Assembly (NCBI GenBank): GCA_002450295.1
Contig: DJYX01000165.1
Location: 1-5,059, forward strand
Source of the DNA: Deltaproteobacteria bacterium UBA6967
GTDB lineage: Bacteria; SAR324; NAC60-12
DNA length: 5,059 bases
Direction of reading: 5' to 3'
The notes below the pieces were generated by a model that saw only the letters and a list, made by a program, of their open reading frames with translations, made no database searches and had not been told where the DNA came from. The translations under genes and the position numbers were made by a program. Shown piece after piece: positions 1-5,059 of the stretch (the stretch's first letter is position 1; each line of letters opens with the position of its first letter).

Positions 1-125
1 TCCTGATCCTCATGAAAATGGTGCATTTTGCAATAAGTAGAGACATTATCAACACCGGCGTTAGTCCGAGTATCTGAGAGAAAGACAAGCCCTTCCTCAA
101 GATAAAGTCCAAGACAATAAGTCAT
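1..125 (-). CDS. Anbu proteasome-type peptidase, N-terminal part (cut by window edge)
   Basis: Forty-one codons are visible, starting MTYCLGLYLEEG, followed by LSDTRTNAGVDN and a KMH motif. This is the characteristic start of COG3484, the predicted proteasome-type protease called Anbu, a self-assembling relative of proteasome beta subunits and HslV. In that family Thr2 becomes the N-terminal nucleophile once Met1 is removed. Asp18 and Lys33 here sit where the family's catalytic Asp and Lys are expected. The protein would act in the cytoplasm. The ATG at 123-125 is chosen because the homology starts exactly there and an AGGA lies 4 nt upstream (complement of 130-133). It follows the alpha-E gene after 28 nt on the same strand, so it is probably the last visible gene of a three-gene operon. 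Its 3' end lies beyond the left edge, so completeness cannot be judged. The family call is from recognised motifs, not a search. Confidence 0.9.
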   Translation of the reverse strand, partial: MTYCLGLYLEEGLVFLSDTRTNAGVDNVSTYCKMHHFHEDQ

Positions 126-153
126 ATATTCCTGCTAATGCTCCAAAGTTGAT

Positions 154-1104
154 TCACATTAAAAAATCTTTATGAATTTGGTCATTCAATTCGTAATTCC
201 GATCAATAAAGCGGGTCAAAAACTCATGCAACCCTTGCTGAAAGATATCTTGAATACGGCCAAATGCTAGTTCCGCATGCATCTGTCCTGAAAGCCGATG
301 GCATTCCTGCTGGAGTCCATAAATTTCAGAAAGATTCATCAAGTGTTTTCTCAATTCTCCGAGGCAGGCAACAAGTGATCGAGGCATTTCTACACGAAGG
401 GTCAAGAGCTCGGCAATTAGCCAGGGGCGGTAGCTTTCCCTGTAGAGATGACGATAACTGCGGTGTGCAGCGACTGCCCTTAGAATGGAAGCCCATTGAT
501 AATAATCCAAAGTGCCTCCAACAGGCGCATGTTCTGGCAGCAGGATATGGTACTTAACATCAAGAATTCTTGCTGTATTGTCAGCTCTCTCTAGGTAAGT
601 CCCCATCCTGATGAACGCAAACGCGTCATCACGCAACATGGTTCCAATCACGGCACCATGAAATTGCAGAGAACGCTCACGCACCCAATCCAACAACACT
701 CTAAGGTTGTTTCCTTCCAACGGAGTTTCAGACCTCTTAGAGAATTCTAGCCAAGTGTCATTGATGCTTTCCCAGACCTCAGTAGTCAGGTTTGAGCGAA
801 CCATCCTGGCATTTCGCCGGGCTGTTTCAAAACAGGACCACACACTTGATGGATTGTTCTGATCAAAAATCAAATACGATTGAATCTGCTGACCACGAAT
901 CTCCTCAAATTTTTTAAGATAACCTTCTTCATTACCGGACGTAATCAATGCTGAATGCCACTCACTGCCTGGCCCTGGCCCCTCTGGATTCGCAGAGGGC
1001 ATTAAGGACATTCTGTCAGCCACCTCCATCACTCGTGCAAGGTTTCCAGCCCTCTCCACGTAGCGAGCCATCCAGTAAAGATTTGAAGCTGTTCGACTGA
1101 GCAT
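154..1104 (-). CDS. Alpha-E domain protein (DUF403)
   Basis: This 316-residue protein has the usual length and ends of the alpha-E family: MLSRTASNLYWMARYVERA at the start and an all-helical body. A motif of the form M..Y.ERA.N.AR...V appears twice, at about residues 12-28 and again at 167-183 (MGTYLERADNTARILDV), which suggests two related helical halves. There is no signal peptide or membrane segment, so it should be cytoplasmic. Its biochemical activity is not established; by gene neighbourhood it is a partner of circularly permuted ATP-grasp proteins and often of Anbu or transglutaminases. The start at 1104 has GGAG 6 nt upstream (complement of 1111-1114). It begins 12 nt after the ATP-grasp stop, which implies co-transcription and perhaps coupled translation. 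The reading frame looks intact. Confidence 0.95.
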   Translation of the reverse strand: MLSRTASNLYWMARYVERAGNLARVMEVADRMSLMPSANPEGPGPGSEWHSALITSGNEEGYLKKFEEIRGQQIQSYLIFDQNNPSSVWSCFETARRNARMVRSNLTTEVWESINDTWLEFSKRSETPLEGNNLRVLLDWVRERSLQFHGAVIGTMLRDDAFAFIRMGTYLERADNTARILDVKYHILLPEHAPVGGTLDYYQWASILRAVAAHRSYRHLYRESYRPWLIAELLTLRVEMPRSLVACLGELRKHLMNLSEIYGLQQECHRLSGQMHAELAFGRIQDIFQQGLHEFLTRFIDRNYELNDQIHKDFLM

Positions 1105-1116
1105 CTGTGTCTCCGT

Positions 1117-2535
1117 TTAGTCTTGAAGTACCCAGGTGTCCTTGGTTCCACCCCCCTGGCTACTGTTCACAACCAGGGATCCCTTTCGCAGTGCAACTCG
1201 AGTCAATCCCCCTGGCACTACCTTAGTGCTTGCTCCACTTAAGACGAAAGGCCGCAAATCAACGTGGCGCGGGGCGATTCCCTCCTCAACAAGCGTGGGG
1301 CAAGCGCTCAATGCCAAAGTTGGTTGAGCAACAAACACTTCCGGTTGTTCTTTCAGTTTTTTCCGAAACACCTCGCATTTCTCTCTGGTGGCAGACGGCC
1401 CAACCAGCATTCCGTAACCACCAGAACCATGAACTTCCTTGACGACCAACTCTTCAAGATGCTCCAACACGTATTGCAATTCATCACTTCTACTGCATTG
1501 CCATGTTGGCACATTACGCAGCAACGGCGTTTCACCAAGATAAAAATGAATCATCGTTGGAACATGTGTGTAGATTGCCTTGTCGTCAGCGATACCCGTC
1601 CCCACGGCATTAGCAAGGTTGACGTTCCCATTGCGATAACACTCCATCAAACCGGGTACACCCAACATGGACTCTGGACGAAACACTTGGGGATCCAGAT
1701 AGGCATCATCAATCCTGCGATAGATGACATCTACTCTTTTTGGACCAAGAGTGGTCCGCATATAAACCACATCATTTTTTACGAATAGATCCGCACCTTC
1801 CACCAACTCAACACCCATCTGATCCGCAAGAAAGCTGTGTTCATAGTAAGCACTGTTGTAACTTCCTGGAGAAAGTACAACGACCGTGGGCTCTTGCTGA
1901 CAATGAACTGGTGGTACTGACTGTAAAGTTGCCAGCAGATCCTCTGCGTAATGCTCCACAGGTGCAATGCGGTAGCCCCCCATCAACTCTGGAATCAAGC
2001 GCATTGACGCCTCTCGATTCTCTAGCATGTATGAGACTCCCGAAGGAGTTCGTACGTTGTCTTCTAAAACATAGAACTCCTCAGGACCCACTCTGACCAT
2101 GTCAATTCCGGCAATATGAGTGTACACCTGATTTGGAACAGAAACTTGCTGCATCTTGGAAATGTAGGCCGGATTTTGCAGAACTAACTGCCTAGGAACC
2201 TTTTCAGCATTAAGGATTTCCTGTTCATGATACACATCCGCAAGAAAGGCGTTGAGGGCTCGGACTCTTTGCTCTAATCCTCTCTCTAAAAATCGCCATT
2301 CCTCAGCAGCAACCAATCTTGGTAGTACATCAAATGGGATGAGGCGCTCCGGATCTCCTCCCTCCCCATAGACAGCAAAAGTGATCCCCAGTCGCCGAAA
2401 AATGGCCTCGGCTTCCTCAGAACGTAATCGCAGAAGTTCCATTGGTGTGGCCTTCAACCAAGCTGCTAACTCCCCATACAGCGGTCGGACCTCTCCTACT
2501 TCATCAAACAATTCGTTGAAGAACTTCTGATCCAT
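1117..2535 (-). CDS. Circularly permuted type 2 ATP-grasp protein (DUF404/DUF407)
   Basis: A complete 472-residue protein matching the circularly permuted ATP-grasp family. Visible landmarks are YGEGGDPERLIPFDVLPR at 56-73, EDNVRTPSGVSYMLENR at 158-174, the DVIYRR..D.Y.DP segment at 269-282, GNVNLANAVGTGIADDKA at 303-320, the glycine-rich nucleotide loop VKEVHGSGGYG at 365-375, HVDLRPF at 424-430 and SSQGGGTKDTW at 458-468. ATP-grasp enzymes activate a carboxylate as acyl phosphate and join it to an amine or thiol. For this subfamily a peptide-ligase or protein-modifying role is proposed from context, with substrate unknown. No signal peptide is seen, so it is cytoplasmic. The start at 2535 has GGAG 6 nt upstream (complement of 2542-2545). 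It is the promoter-proximal gene of the operon with alpha-E and Anbu. All landmarks are present, so it looks functional. Confidence 0.96.
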   Translation of the reverse strand: MDQKFFNELFDEVGEVRPLYGELAAWLKATPMELLRLRSEEAEAIFRRLGITFAVYGEGGDPERLIPFDVLPRLVAAEEWRFLERGLEQRVRALNAFLADVYHEQEILNAEKVPRQLVLQNPAYISKMQQVSVPNQVYTHIAGIDMVRVGPEEFYVLEDNVRTPSGVSYMLENREASMRLIPELMGGYRIAPVEHYAEDLLATLQSVPPVHCQQEPTVVVLSPGSYNSAYYEHSFLADQMGVELVEGADLFVKNDVVYMRTTLGPKRVDVIYRRIDDAYLDPQVFRPESMLGVPGLMECYRNGNVNLANAVGTGIADDKAIYTHVPTMIHFYLGETPLLRNVPTWQCSRSDELQYVLEHLEELVVKEVHGSGGYGMLVGPSATREKCEVFRKKLKEQPEVFVAQPTLALSACPTLVEEGIAPRHVDLRPFVLSGASTKVVPGGLTRVALRKGSLVVNSSQGGGTKDTWVLQD

Positions 2536-2616
2536 CCATTACTCCTGAAAATCAATCTTTGCTGATGAGTTTATGATTCTTCAAATCTGCTGATTCCAGA
2601 ACAACACCATAATTTT

Positions 2617-2643
2617 ATTATCTACTTTCAGTAACTTATGCAA
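2617..2643 (-). promoter_or_regulatory. Weak promoter candidate for the ATP-grasp/alpha-E/Anbu operon
   Basis: Read on the minus strand, TTGCAT (complement of 2638-2643) is followed after 15 nt by GATAAT (complement of 2617-2622), one base from the sigma-70 -10 consensus. The -35 match is poor and the spacing is short, so this is only a candidate. It would give a leader of roughly 75 nt ahead of the ATP-grasp start. Confidence 0.25.
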
Positions 2644-2657
2644 ATTCAGCTGAAAGT
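2624..2657. repeat. Inverted repeat ACTTTCAG / CTGAAAGT
   Basis: ACTTTCAG at 2624-2631 is the exact reverse complement of CTGAAAGT at 2650-2657, with an 18-nt spacer. The right arm overlaps a 10-bp perfect palindrome TTCAGCTGAA at 2645-2654. The repeat spans the candidate -35 of the ATP-grasp operon, so it may be an operator. No binding protein can be named. Confidence 0.4.
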
Positions 2658-2732
2658 TTCTGCTAAAATATTGTGCACTTTGATAAAGAGATGAGCAATG
2701 TCAACCAGAAGCTGATCAGGCGAGAAAAGGGC

Positions 2733-2748
2733 ATCATCAATTGATGAT
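2733..2748. repeat. 16-bp perfect palindrome ATCATCAATTGATGAT
   Basis: The sequence ATCATCAATTGATGAT equals its own reverse complement over all 16 bases, with no loop. This is typical of a dimeric repressor site rather than an RNA hairpin. It lies about 200 bp upstream of the ATP-grasp start and about 115 bp beyond the aldehyde dehydrogenase stop. Its role is unknown. Confidence 0.5.
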
Positions 2749-2863
2749 CCACACAAACGATCAGTCACACACCCAGAGGTGGAAGTTCCTCAGGGTTGAG
2801 AAATGTCTTTAAAGGGCAGAAACAGCTGACCCAATCACAGGGTGAGGGCCAGCCTTTTAGGGC

Positions 2864-3001
2864 TCAGTGCTTGATCATCACATGACGAGGGATTGTGTAA
2901 TCCTCCAGTGAATACATCGACATATCCTTGCCGTATCCGGAATGTTTCAGGCCACCATGAGGCATCTCATTGACCAACATGAAATGTGTGGTGCAATCAT
3001 T
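2864..3001 (-). pseudogene. Aldehyde dehydrogenase C-terminal remnant (PatD-like)
   Basis: The minus strand encodes, in one frame up to a TGA at 2864-2866, THFMLVNEMPHGG, then SGYGKDMSMYSLEDYT, then RHVMIKH. This is the C-terminal end of NAD-dependent aldehyde dehydrogenases. It closely resembles my recollection of the end of E. coli gamma-aminobutyraldehyde dehydrogenase (PatD), which oxidises 4-aminobutanal in putrescine breakdown. About 45 codons are recognisable out of the roughly 475 expected. Upstream of the THF motif the match stops: the usual C-T-W-V-N lead-in is reduced to C-T, the frame continues without homology, and it closes at a stop at 3059-3061. No start codon precedes the homology, and the catalytic Cys/Glu domain is absent. 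It is best read as the 3' stump of a deleted gene. The exact left breakpoint (about 2990-3001) is approximate. Confidence 0.85.
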
Positions 3002-3220
3002 AGAAAGCAGAACTGGCGAAATACGCCTTGGATGTATTTCCTCATGGGATTTTCCTCGTTAGAATTGAGACAATCACTTTTCCAGCTAGCTTCAGGAACC
3101 GCCAAAAAGTGGATCAAATTTACCCAATTCTGCTTCGAAGGCAAATAGAAAAGGAGAGAAAGATGGTTCTGTGGTGGGAATTTCTTGTCGTAATTTCAGA
3201 AAATGTAGATTTTTTGAAAT
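3002..3220. other. Non-coding stretch between the dehydrogenase remnant and the SUMF1-like gene
   Basis: No gene or family match is visible in any frame. Short open frames exist on both strands but none has recognisable motifs. The minus-strand frames were checked for further aldehyde dehydrogenase motifs (the E-I-F-G-P-V region, the catalytic cysteine region) and none was found. This suggests either unrelated sequence or strong decay. Confidence 0.6.
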
Positions 3221-3221
3221 T
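3192..3221. repeat. AT-rich inverted repeat at the 3' end of the SUMF1-like gene
   Basis: AATTTCA at 3192-3198 pairs with TGAAATT at 3215-3221. Four more A-T pairs lie inside, after one G-T position, around a 6-nt loop (3204-3209). The arm touches the stop codon of the SUMF1-like gene. There is no GC-rich stem or following T-run on the minus strand, so it is not a standard intrinsic terminator, though it could mark the transcript end. Confidence 0.35.
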
Positions 3222-3970
3222 CAAAGATCTGAGGCACACCGAAAGCCAATATAAATCGCATAGAAATCTTTTGGTTTGTATGCCGAGTGTTCCCGGTGCA
3301 TGGGTCGGGCTCCATACCACCAAGAGCCACCTCTGGTTCGAGCTTGTGGACCTTCCCCTTGAATCCATTCCCAGACGTTGGCTCCCATTTCATGGAGTCC
3401 GTTGACCCCCGCCTTACTGTTTCCAGCCAAAGTATGACCTGTCCCACGAAGCAATTTGACCCCATGTTCAACTGATAGCGATGGACCACACTCTGCCAGA
3501 CAATTTGCACCAGTCGGATCATCCCCGGTGGGATAGTTATAGATTTTTCCGAATTCAAAACCAGCAGGTGGGTTTCTTCTTTGCTCCTGATAAGCCGCGC
3601 TAGCCCATTCTTCATCAGTTGGCAACCGCTTACCAACCCACTCACAGTATGCTTGGGCTTCTGCATAATTCAGATGCACCGCAGGTTCTTGATCATTCGC
3701 CGTAACTCCATCGGGTCTCTGCCAAGTCCAACCAGGCCGGCGTTCCCAGCCAGCGCCATACTCAAAACCACCTCCCTCTACCTCAGCTCTGGAACGAAAC
3801 TTTGTTGCTTCGACAAATTTTCGAAAATCTCCAATCGTCACTTCAGTACGATCCATCTGGAAATCATTGAACTTCTGCATCTCCTTACCTTTTCCAGATG
3901 CAGTTGACGCAAGAGAAAATAAAAGACAAATCACCAGGACGATACTTGGCTTTCTGCGCATCAGATTCAT
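3221..3970 (-). CDS. Exported SUMF1/FGE-fold protein (formylglycine-generating enzyme family)
   Basis: This 249-residue protein starts with a Sec signal peptide: a basic MRRK, a hydrophobic run at about 8-24, and a likely cut after Ala24. It therefore acts outside the cytoplasmic membrane. The mature part is an FGE-sulfatase/SUMF1 domain: FQMDRTEVTIGDFRKFV at 37-53, PAVHLNYAEAQAYCEWVGKR at 96-115 followed by LPTDEEWASAA, the GLHEMGANVWEW motif at 191-202, RGGSW at 213-217 and IGFRCA at 241-246. In true formylglycine-generating enzymes the GGSFMCHRSYC segment supplies two copper-binding cysteines. Here those positions are Tyr219 and Met224, so sulfatase activation is unlikely and the substrate is unknown. 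Cysteines at 109, 157, 161 and 245 could form disulfides. No neighbouring sulfatase is present. The start is Met1 or Met4; neither has a clear Shine-Dalgarno, and an in-frame stop lies five codons upstream of Met1. Confidence 0.92.
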   Translation of the reverse strand: MNLMRRKPSIVLVICLLFSLASTASGKGKEMQKFNDFQMDRTEVTIGDFRKFVEATKFRSRAEVEGGGFEYGAGWERRPGWTWQRPDGVTANDQEPAVHLNYAEAQAYCEWVGKRLPTDEEWASAAYQEQRRNPPAGFEFGKIYNYPTGDDPTGANCLAECGPSLSVEHGVKLLRGTGHTLAGNSKAGVNGLHEMGANVWEWIQGEGPQARTRGGSWWYGARPMHREHSAYKPKDFYAIYIGFRCASDL

Positions 3971-4053
3971 GAGAAGGTTTGGTTAGCTTAAAGTTGGGTT
4001 ATTGTTTGTCGTACAAGAAAGGAGAGAGTTAGTAAGGTAGGCTAGTGAGGGTA

Positions 4054-4089
4054 AGATCGTCAACCCTGAATTACTTGGATCGACGATCT
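4054..4089. repeat. Inverted repeat AGATCGTC / GACGATCT between two minus-strand genes
   Basis: AGATCGTC at 4054-4061 and GACGATCT at 4082-4089 are exact reverse complements separated by 20 nt. The repeat lies just after the hemerythrin-like gene and before the SUMF1-like gene in reading order. No T-run follows on the minus strand, so a factor-independent terminator is not well supported. It could be a weak RNA hairpin or a binding site for the SUMF1-like gene. Confidence 0.4.
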
Positions 4090-4112
4090 CACTGCATCAG
4101 GCAGTTGGGTGA

Positions 4113-4562
4113 TCAAGCTTCAATCAACTCTGGTCGTGGTTGAACCTTGTTCCGTAGATTGCGGTTACGTTTCTCGTGATTTTCAGAAGAAAAATCAAAG
4201 TCCATCAGATGTTGCATAAACCAGTCGAAATAATCTCGCTCTAGAAAGCTCCAAAGCGTCAAAACATTCCGATCCTCCTCCCAATCAGTCCTGGCTTTTC
4301 GTATTCGATCCATTGCCAGAGTATGTTCTCTCCGGTGTTCAGATAAAAAGGGATATCCCGACCTAATCATACGGGCTTCTTCATCTGTAAATCGATGCTT
4401 GGTGTGTCTTTCAAGACGATCCAGCCACTCATCAATGACTTCATCTTCAGAAGAAGGCAACACCTCAATGAGTTTCTCAAGGATCTCGATTTCCTCCTTT
4501 TGAAGCTGATTTACCACCCTTAGATTTTGCCAAAGCGCAGTTTGATTGAATTGAACTGACAT
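4113..4562 (-). CDS. Hemerythrin-like protein with incomplete diiron site
   Basis: With the start at 4562 the protein has 149 residues and no signal peptide, so it is cytoplasmic. It resembles bacteriohemerythrins, four-helix O2-binding diiron proteins: DEEARMIRSGYP at 60-71, the HxxxH pair His76/His80 in SEHRREH, and a last helix with His118 and Asp123 five residues later. Glu61 matches the bridging glutamate. Two usual ligands are missing: the first-helix histidine aligns with Gln21, and the histidine four residues before the bridging glutamate is Arg57, with His56 next to it. Thus all ligands of one iron plus both bridges remain, while both terminal histidines of the other iron are gone. 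It may bind one metal, use a shifted ligand, or have lost metal binding. A start ten codons further upstream exists but has no ribosome binding site of this quality. It is transcribed away from the lipoprotein gene. Confidence 0.8.
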   Translation of the reverse strand: MSVQFNQTALWQNLRVVNQLQKEEIEILEKLIEVLPSSEDEVIDEWLDRLERHTKHRFTDEEARMIRSGYPFLSEHRREHTLAMDRIRKARTDWEEDRNVLTLWSFLERDYFDWFMQHLMDFDFSSENHEKRNRNLRNKVQPRPELIEA

Positions 4563-4566
4563 GGAG

Positions 4567-4571
4567 CCTCC
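4567..4571 (-). promoter_or_regulatory. Ribosome binding site GGAGG deciding the hemerythrin-like start
   Basis: On the minus strand GGAGG (complement of 4567-4571) lies 4 nt before the ATG at 4560-4562. It lies inside the longer alternative reading frame that begins at 4592, which favours the shorter, 149-residue protein. The extra residues of the long form also show no family similarity. Confidence 0.7.
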
Positions 4572-4722
4572 AAGGAAGTGAGGGATAATCATCTCGATTG
4601 AGAGAGAAGGAATATAAAATACCTTTTAATGATTTTTATAAAAATTATCAAATAAAATTTATTATTAGGACGAAATATCCTCGAATCTTCTCTTGTCCCA
4701 CTAACTTGGAACCCTCGATATG

Positions 4723-4752
4723 TAGTCAACCCATTGCAATCTTTTCTATAAT
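4723..4752 (+). promoter_or_regulatory. Candidate sigma-70 promoter for the lipoprotein gene
   Basis: A perfect -10 box TATAAT lies at 4747-4752, with TAGTCA (4 of 6 matches to TTGACA) at 4723-4728 and an 18-nt spacer. Transcription would start near 4760, giving a leader of about 90 nt. The -10 is strong and the -35 is moderate. Confidence 0.35.
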
Positions 4753-4849
4753 TGACCTATGATTTCTCTGGAATTCAAATCATCACACTGTCTGGTAAAC
4801 TGAAAAAAGTTCTCAAATTACCTGCATATTTCAAAATGACTGAAAGAGT

Positions 4850-5059
4850 ATGATTCTGATAAAGACAGCTAAATTAGCTTGGCTGGTAGGGCTTCTGCTC
4901 TTATTGGGCAGCTGTAACACGCTTTATCTAGGGTACAACAACCTAAACTGGCTAACACGCTGGAGGCTTGATTCTTACCTCGACCTTACAAGCGAGCAGG
5001 ATAGCTGGCTGAATGTCCAATTAGCTGAACACATTGCCTGGCACCGCAAAGAAGAGTTG
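4850..5059 (+). CDS. DUF6279-type lipoprotein, N-terminal part (cut by window edge)
   Basis: Seventy codons are open to the window edge. The protein starts with a lipoprotein signal peptide: a Lys-containing start, a hydrophobic run at about 9-19 and the lipobox LGSC with Cys22 as the lipidation site. Asn, not Asp, at the position after Cys suggests delivery to the outer membrane, if Lol sorting rules apply. After the cysteine come YNNLNWLTRWRLDSYLDLTS at 29-48, EQ at 49-50 and an EH..WHRKEEL pattern at 60-70. I recognise this as the start of the DUF6279 lipoprotein family, found mostly in gammaproteobacteria and of unknown function. The ATG at 4850 is preceded only by a weak purine stretch (GAAAG). 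It lies divergently from the hemerythrin-like gene. The 3' part is outside the window, so length and integrity cannot be judged. Confidence 0.82.
   Translation, partial: MILIKTAKLAWLVGLLLLLGSCNTLYLGYNNLNWLTRWRLDSYLDLTSEQDSWLNVQLAEHIAWHRKEEL

Larger units (their letters stand above)
2536..2863. other. Intergenic region upstream of the ATP-grasp operon, no gene seen
   Basis: About 330 bases without a supportable gene on either strand. It lies between the start of the ATP-grasp gene and the stop codon of the aldehyde dehydrogenase remnant. It contains a weak promoter candidate, an inverted repeat, a 16-bp perfect palindrome at 2733-2748 and an 8-bp palindrome at 2712-2719. One short open stretch on the minus strand (about 2663-2734, 23 codons, hydrophobic) has no recognisable homology and is probably chance. 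Confidence 0.7.
4563..4849. other. AT-rich divergent intergenic region
   Basis: This 287-bp region separates the minus-strand hemerythrin-like gene from the plus-strand lipoprotein gene and should carry both promoters. The part nearest the hemerythrin-like gene (about 4610-4675) is very AT-rich and includes a perfect 14-bp palindrome ATTTTTATAAAAAT at 4632-4645. No gene or small-RNA signature is recognised. No convincing minus-strand promoter could be fixed because the AT richness offers many near matches. Confidence 0.6.

Noticed and set aside
1264..1788. 174-codon plus-strand open frame inside the ATP-grasp gene
   Set aside because: It is antisense to a well-conserved gene, has no recognisable motifs, and is explained by the codon pattern of the opposite strand.
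2663..2734. 23-codon hydrophobic minus-strand open frame
   Set aside because: Too short, no clear ribosome binding site, no homology recognised; its start falls inside the 16-bp palindrome.
2827..2863. Possible terminator hairpins after the dehydrogenase remnant (ACCC/GGGT and AGCC/GGCT)
   Set aside because: The stems are only 4 bp and no T-run follows, so a terminator cannot be supported.
2942..3148. Opposed short open frames around the dehydrogenase remnant (plus 2942-3148, minus 2947-3144)
   Set aside because: Neither matches a known family. The minus-strand one overlaps the remnant in a different frame from the one that shows the aldehyde dehydrogenase end.
3196..3666. 156-codon open frame on the minus strand overlapping the SUMF1-like gene
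   Set aside because: It is an alternative frame of the SUMF1-like gene, which has clear domain motifs and a signal peptide; this frame has none.
4563..4592. Longer N-terminus of the hemerythrin-like protein starting at 4592
   Set aside because: The GGAGG ribosome binding site lies inside this extension and serves the ATG at 4562; the extra ten residues add no recognisable family feature.
4836..4853. Five-codon minicistron (MTERV) whose TGA overlaps the lipoprotein ATG
   Set aside because: An ATGA overlap could mean coupled translation, but there is no ribosome binding site before it and so short a frame is easily chance.

Overview
The window looks like chromosomal DNA from a Gram-negative, probably proteobacterial, genome. 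It has mid-range GC by eye, genes with ordinary purine-rich ribosome binding sites, a secreted protein with a Sec-type signal peptide, and a lipoprotein of a family known mainly from gammaproteobacteria. No RNA gene, insertion sequence, phage gene or CRISPR array is visible. Five genes and one gene remnant are supported. Two of the genes run off the window edges.

Region 1 (1-2535, minus strand) is a tight operon read right to left: a circularly permuted ATP-grasp protein, an alpha-E (DUF403) protein, then the first 41 codons of Anbu, the proteasome-beta-like peptidase of COG3484, cut by the left edge. Gaps are 12 and 28 nt and each gene has its own Shine-Dalgarno sequence. ATP-grasp, alpha-E and Anbu form a known conserved neighbourhood, thought to couple a peptide-bond-forming or protein-modifying enzyme to a self-compartmentalised protease. 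Its substrate is not established. The transglutaminase-like gene that often accompanies the set is not between alpha-E and Anbu here; it could lie beyond the left edge or be absent.

Region 2 (2536-3220) has no intact gene. It holds the upstream region of the operon, with a weak promoter candidate and several palindromes, and then the in-frame C-terminal 45 or so codons of an aldehyde dehydrogenase close to gamma-aminobutyraldehyde dehydrogenase (PatD type). The rest of that gene is missing, so it is a remnant.

Region 3 (3221-4562, minus strand) has two separate genes. One is an exported protein with a formylglycine-generating-enzyme/SUMF1 fold that lacks the catalytic cysteines. The other is a small hemerythrin-like protein whose conserved residues match all ligands of one iron but neither terminal histidine of the other.

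Region 4 (4563-5059) is an AT-rich divergent intergenic stretch followed by the plus-strand start of a DUF6279-type lipoprotein, cut by the right edge. The strongest leads are the hemerythrin-like protein with a selectively eroded diiron site and the Anbu operon.
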